In this document: piece by piece, positions 5,374 through 5,925 of the stretch | Numbering within the stretch: position 1 is the first letter of the stretch | How the letters are laid out: the number at the start of each line of letters is the position of its first letter | Assembly (NCBI GenBank): GCA_019409045.1 | Contig: DXVG01000119.1 | Span: 1 to 5,925 of the forward strand | Source: Clostridiales bacterium | GTDB lineage: Bacteria; Bacillota; Clostridia; Christensenellales; Aristaeellaceae | Reading direction: 5' to 3' | DNA length: 5,925 nt | Translations under genes and position numbers: made by a program | The notes under the pieces: generated by a model | The model's input: only the letters and a program-made list of their open reading frames with translations | Databases searched by the model: none | What the model was told of the DNA's origin: nothing

Positions 5374-5925
5374 CTATGCGGTCGCGCCGATGCGCCAGAC
5401 GGTCATGGTGGCGTTGGCGTAGTTCAGGTCGCTGTCGGAGGGTACGGCGGTGAGCGTGGCCGTGCCGGAGGGCACGCTCACCACGGTGAGGATGGACAGG
5501 TTCGCCGGGCTGTTGACCACCGAGAAGCGGTGGCTGGCCGTGGCGCCGGCGATGGCCGCGCCGTTTAGGTCCAGCGAGACGCTGGCGGTCACGGGCACCG
5601 CCGTGCCCACGGGCACCTCCACGTCGGCGTGGAAGTCCACGAGGTACACGCCGGGCTGCGCAATGGAGACCGCGCCGCTGCCGGATGCGTGGGTGATGGC
5701 CGAGCCGTAGCTCGCCACGTCTGTATCGTAGGTCAGCGCCACGCCGTCGGCGGACGTCTGCTCCGCCGGGTTGGTCACGCTCAGAAGGTTCGGCACGGCG
5801 TCCGCGCCGGACGCACCCGTCGGACCGGTGGGACCGGTGGGGCCGGTGGGGCCGGTCGGGCCAGTCGGGCCAGTTGCGCCTGTCTCGCCGGTGTCGCCGG
5901 TCGCCCCGGTGGGACCGGTGGGGCC
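5374..5925 (-). CDS. Collagen-like Gly-X-Thr repeat protein with C-terminal head domain, 5' partial
   Basis: The frame is open to the window edge, so the N-terminus is missing; 183 residues are visible. Residues 1-39 are thirteen Gly-X-Y triplets, mostly GPT with GAT, GDT, GET and GAS. Residues 44-183 form a cysteine-free, beta-rich, Ala/Ser/Val/Thr-rich domain ending TVWRIGATA. This layout matches bacterial collagen-like surface proteins such as the BclA-type spore filaments, where the triplets form a triple helix and the head trimerises. Family knowledge suggests a trimeric stalk on the cell or spore surface. Spore location is inference, since no exosporium-targeting leader is visible. A GTG at 5796 could be mistaken for a start but lies inside the continuous frame. 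Stop is TAG at 5376-5374, followed by two hairpins. The Cys/His protein gene lies downstream on the same strand but has its own promoter-like region. Confidence 0.85.
   Translation of the reverse strand, partial: GPTGPTGATGDTGETGATGPTGPTGPTGPTGPTGPTGASGADAVPNLLSVTNPAEQTSADGVALTYDTDVASYGSAITHASGSGAVSIAQPGVYLVDFHADVEVPVGTAVPVTASVSLDLNGAAIAGATASHRFSVVNSPANLSILTVVSVPSGTATLTAVPSDSDLNYANATMTVWRIGATA
5809..5925 (-). repeat. Gly-Pro-Thr coding tandem triplet array, continuing past the window edge
   Basis: Nine-base units of the type GGC-CCN-ACC repeat with third-position variation, encoding GPT and related triplets. The near-identical short units make the region prone to slippage in replication and to collapse in assembly, so its length may be polymorphic. 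Confidence 0.85.

Overview
The window is GC-rich apart from one short AT-rich island, and its genes point to a high-GC Bacillota, most likely a gut-type Clostridia. Supporting signs are a Gram-positive-length RlmH ending in YHK, a membrane-anchored VanY-type DD-carboxypeptidase, a collagen-like Gly-X-Thr protein with a small C-terminal head domain of the kind common on clostridial and spore surfaces, and a CxxC-rich secreted repeat protein. The genus cannot be fixed from this sequence alone.

Layout. Positions 1-1947 read rightward: the 3' part of a CPBP (CAAX protease/bacteriocin-processing) intramembrane protease, then rlmH overlapping it by four bases (ATGA), then, after a 71-base gap, a D-Ala-D-Ala carboxypeptidase. 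Positions 2418-5925 read leftward: a 919-residue secreted protein built of nine Cys/His modules, and upstream of it the 3' part of a collagen-like protein gene whose start lies beyond the window edge.

The two blocks converge on a 470-base non-coding stretch (1948-2417). It holds two head-to-tail copies of a ~179-bp repeat, each with a perfect 16-bp hairpin that looks like a bidirectional terminator. The pair is bracketed by a perfect 10-bp inverted repeat, and a strong rho-independent terminator for the 919-residue gene follows. A second spacer (5178-5373) holds two hairpins after the collagen-like gene, the AT-rich island and the ribosome binding site of the 919-residue gene.

The rightward genes are membrane or ribosome housekeeping functions and may be partly co-transcribed. 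The leftward genes both encode surface or exported repeat proteins. The best candidate for something undescribed is the nine-module Cys/His protein. Next is the small structured repeat element between the convergent genes. No defence system, CRISPR array, tRNA, rRNA or transposase gene was found.
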